Part shown: positions 61,612-64,000 of the stretch, in pieces
Numbering within the stretch: the stretch's first letter is position 1
Layout: every line of letters starts with the position of its first letter
NCBI RefSeq assembly: GCF_002399615.1
Contig: NZ_DHDZ01000036.1
Span: forward strand, 66,107 to 130,106
Origin: Pedobacter sp. UBA4863
GTDB taxonomy: Bacteria; Bacteroidota; Bacteroidia; Sphingobacteriales; Sphingobacteriaceae
DNA: 64,000 nucleotides
Reading direction: 5' to 3'
The notes under the pieces: generated by a model
Database searches by the model: none
Seen by the model: only the letters and a program-made list of their open reading frames with translations
What the model was told of the DNA's origin: nothing
Made by a program: the position numbers and the translations under genes

Positions 61612-63183
61612 TTAGTTTCTCGGAGCAACTGGTTTGGGTAGCTCTTTACGAGGGATTTTCTCTGTACGCTCTGAAGTGTGATATACAAATGAAGCAATGA
61701 TGGTCGCTGATTTTTTTAGGTCATCTTCTACCAATCTATCGTAGGTGTCTTGGTTGGTGTGGTGCGTACGGGTATTGTAATCCATTGGGTCTTGGATGAA
61801 CTGGAAGCCAGGTAAACCTACTGCATCGTAAGCTTGGTGGTCTGTACCGCCAGTGTTATTCATGGTTACCGTTTTAGCGCCTAAATCTGCAAATGGGTTT
61901 AACCAAGATTGAAAAATATCTTTTGCACCAGCGTTGCCTTGTAAATAAATACCACGAACAGCGCCTGTACCATTATCAAGGTTATAATAAGCGCTTAACT
62001 TGCCATGCTCTGGCAACAGTTCCATTTTAGCAGGGTCTGCAAAGTGCTGCTTTACATAACCTCTAGAGCCGTGTAAACCTTGCTCTTCGGCATCCCAAAG
62101 TGCAATTCTAATGGTTCTTTTTGGTTTAAAATCAATAGCTTTTAGAATACGCATTACCTCAATCATTACAATAGAGCCAGCAGCGTTATCTGTAGCCCCA
62201 GTGCCCGAGTGCCACGAATCGAAGTGCCCGCCAATCATTACAATTTCTTCTTTTAGCTTTTTATCGGTACCCGGAATTTCGGCAATTACGTTATAGCCTT
62301 TAGGATCTTGGTCGTAAAAAGTAGTTTTCACTTCTGCTTCTACTTCTACTTTTTGGCCACCACGTAACAAACGTAAAATGTGCAAGAAATCTTCGGCAGA
62401 TACTTCTAGTTCTGGTGCTACGGGTTTTGCATCCATAGCGTAAGAAGCGCCATTGCTAGTAAAGAAAGTGCCGTAATTGCCCCGTGCGTAGGTTAAAATT
62501 AGGCCAACTTTTTCTTGTAACAGCATTTCGTTAATGGCAGCTCTGTTTTGACGCATACGCATCATCATTGCCATTTGGTTGTTGCCACCACGTCCACCTG
62601 GGCGTCCTTGTCTTGGTGCGGCAGGGGCAGCATCAGCCATCTCTGCTAACTTCTCATCTGTATAACGAACTACATCTGGCGTATAAGAGTTTTTTAAAGG
62701 TTGCACCATTACCGATTCTATCACTACTATTTTGCCAGTTAACTTACCTTTGTATTTATCTAAATCGGTTACCGTATCGGCCTTAATTAATACCACTTCA
62801 GATTTGATAGGGCCGTTGGTGCCTGGGGTCCAAGCTTTCGGATAACCAATTATTGGTCTGTAAAAAGGGACTGTAGTAGCGGCATAATACCTTTCTACAG
62901 ACCAGCCCTTGCCAAAATTGCCCCAACTTTCTTGCTTTACATTTTTAAGCCCCATATCGGTTAGGTACTTCACAGCCCAATCTCTGCCGCGTTTTATGCC
63001 TGGCGAGTTTGCCAAACGAGGGCCAATTACATCGGTAATTTGAAAGGCGTGCTGCATTACTTTAGAGTTTTCCAAGCCTTCTTTTCTAATTTTTTGAACT
63101 GCATCGGCATTAACGGGTTCTTGTGCAAAGGCACTAAAAGAAAACGCCAACGCTAATGCGCCAATGGTAAATTTCTTTATCAT
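61612..63183 (-). CDS. M28 family zinc peptidase, exported
   Basis: The 523-residue product has a signal peptide (ending AFSAFAQ) and an M28 domain with zinc ligands in GGHFDSWHSGTGATDNAAGS, DAEEQGLHGS, YNLDNGTG and TDHQAYDAVGLP. A PA-like insert lies about residues 130-290 and contains a low-complexity stretch (APAAPRQGRPGGRGGNNQMA). It is a likely periplasmic or secreted aminopeptidase or carboxypeptidase-like enzyme. Confidence 0.93.
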   Translation of the reverse strand: MIKKFTIGALALAFSFSAFAQEPVNADAVQKIRKEGLENSKVMQHAFQITDVIGPRLANSPGIKRGRDWAVKYLTDMGLKNVKQESWGNFGKGWSVERYYAATTVPFYRPIIGYPKAWTPGTNGPIKSEVVLIKADTVTDLDKYKGKLTGKIVVIESVMVQPLKNSYTPDVVRYTDEKLAEMADAAPAAPRQGRPGGRGGNNQMAMMMRMRQNRAAINEMLLQEKVGLILTYARGNYGTFFTSNGASYAMDAKPVAPELEVSAEDFLHILRLLRGGQKVEVEAEVKTTFYDQDPKGYNVIAEIPGTDKKLKEEIVMIGGHFDSWHSGTGATDNAAGSIVMIEVMRILKAIDFKPKRTIRIALWDAEEQGLHGSRGYVKQHFADPAKMELLPEHGKLSAYYNLDNGTGAVRGIYLQGNAGAKDIFQSWLNPFADLGAKTVTMNNTGGTDHQAYDAVGLPGFQFIQDPMDYNTRTHHTNQDTYDRLVEDDLKKSATIIASFVYHTSERTEKIPRKELPKPVAPRN

Positions 63184-63285
63184 AAATAATTTATTTGGGT
63201 TTAATAATATTATTTGAATTTACCTTTAAAGATAAATAGTTGTAGCTATATATTCAGAATTTTACAAGCGAAACAACATAAAAAA

Positions 63286-63312
63286 AAGACGGTAACTAGC
63301 CGCCTTCTTTAA
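63286..63312 (-). terminator. Terminator after the ABC permease gene
   Basis: On the minus strand AAGGCGG pairs with CCGTCTT with one G-T pair around a 7-base loop, followed by TTTTTT (63286-63306). Confidence 0.7.
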
Positions 63313-63328
63313 ATGAACTAAATAGATT

Positions 63329-64000
63329 TTATTTAATGTTTCTTTTTAATAGGATAAAGTAGCCTATGATAAATAGGGCAACCGCAAAAATTAAACTTAC
63401 CCAAACTTCTTGTGTAAAAATAGGCAAGTCCTCTGGTCGGGTGTTTTTGGTGCCTTTTGCTGCTCTTAATGCTAGGGCTGGGTCGCAGTAAGGAATTAAA
63501 TAGGCGTATTTCCATCCTACGTTTGCGGTAATCATACCTGCTATGGTACCTATAAAGCCTATTCCCATGGGCTTTAAGAAATCTGCCCAAATTAGGCTTA
63601 ATACAAATTGTATAGAAAGTATGCCCATTGATGCTAAAAATAGCTTGCCGTAAAATCTACTCAGTAAAACGACCGGACTGTAATCGTTAAACGTATATTT
63701 TGGAATTAATACTTGTAACAAGTGCCCGCTAACATAGGTGAGCAAAGGAAAAAGCAGGACGCATATTAGCAAGAGCATTACTGCATAAAGATATTTTGCG
63801 GCATAAATAGCAAATTTGTTTAATGGCTGCGAGAATAAGGTTTTCCATGTATCGTTCTTATGTTCGATATTGTTTACCGAAAAAGCCATAAACATAACGT
63901 AGAAAGGCAAAATTAGCATGCCCATTACATTAAGCGAAGCACTGCTGTACCGATACCAAAGCATCATACCGGCATAGTTGTATTTTAAGATTTTTGTAGA
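63329..64000 (-). CDS. ABC transporter permease, 3' part
   Basis: The frame stays open to the window edge (STKILKYNYAGMM before the internal ATG), so the start lies outside. The visible ~224 residues are mostly hydrophobic, with about five helices and the ABC-2-type pattern EHKNDTWKTLFSQPLNKFAIYAAKY. The end is basic (LLKRNIK). Such permeases export or resist peptides and lipids with an ATPase encoded nearby, not visible here. Confidence 0.8.
   Translation of the reverse strand, partial: STKILKYNYAGMMLWYRYSSASLNVMGMLILPFYVMFMAFSVNNIEHKNDTWKTLFSQPLNKFAIYAAKYLYAVMLLLICVLLFPLLTYVSGHLLQVLIPKYTFNDYSPVVLLSRFYGKLFLASMGILSIQFVLSLIWADFLKPMGIGFIGTIAGMITANVGWKYAYLIPYCDPALALRAAKGTKNTRPEDLPIFTQEVWVSLIFAVALFIIGYFILLKRNIK

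Noticed and set aside
1..64000. tRNA, rRNA, CRISPR or prophage attachment features
   Set aside because: None was recognised on reading both strands; small RNAs cannot be excluded by eye.

Overview
The window looks like a chromosomal segment of a Bacteroidota species of the Sphingobacteriaceae type (Pedobacter-like). This rests on type IX secretion genes and substrates (gldJ, porV, two proteins with type A sorting domains), on promoters of the Bacteroidota form TTTG-N18-20-TAnnTTTG, on weak Shine-Dalgarno signals, on a NuoG without its molybdopterin domain, on BlaI/BlaR1-TonB modules, and on AT-rich DNA. The species assignment is inference; no rRNA or tRNA gene was seen.

Layout. 1-6.2 kb: the 3' end of an S9 peptidase, then two paralogous secreted beta-helix proteins with type IX sorting domains. 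6.2-9.4 kb: a small unknown gene, a GH109-type Gfo/Idh/MocA protein and a LacI-family regulator, with two CAAACGTTTG operators in front of the MocA gene. 9.4-15.8 kb: housekeeping and stress genes (Cu/Zn SOD, orphan ExbD, metK, lipid kinase, SUI1 protein, pckA). 16-21.9 kb: an energy-transduction operon (exbB, two exbD, tonB, small membrane protein, PstS-like lipoprotein, TPR protein). 22.1-23 kb: a divergent pair in which a Cys-rich double-glycine-leader peptide faces an XRE regulator whose own N-terminus copies that leader. 23-36.5 kb: a complete nuoA-N operon for respiratory complex I, interrupted by several different palindromic or repeat-type insertions and by a four-helix-bundle gene.

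36.5-41.2 kb: DedA, inorganic pyrophosphatase, a CNNM/CBS protein, RsmE, a DUF4159 protein and a biotin carrier. 41.3-45 kb: gldJ and porV (type IX secretion) pointing away from each other, then ispF. 45-47.5 kb: pirin, YceI, a Crp-family regulator and a 53-residue Cys-rich membrane protein. 47.5-53.4 kb: a tight unknown biosynthetic cluster (ATP-grasp-like protein, class I glutamine amidotransferase, YbdK-type carboxylate-amine ligase, second ATP-grasp, alpha/beta hydrolase) with a divergent second hydrolase. 54-55.8 kb: typA. 55.9-59.9 kb: BlaI, an M56 BlaR1-like sensor fused to TonB-C and plug-like segments, and two secreted TonB-C-domain proteins. 60-64 kb: a beta-CASP metallo-hydrolase, an M28 peptidase, and the 3' part of an ABC permease.

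The most unusual content is the regulator/peptide pair sharing a GG leader (22.1-23.0 kb), the ligase/amidotransferase cluster (47.5-53.4 kb), the set of unrelated insertions in the nuo operon, and the chain of six TonB-C domains behind BlaI.
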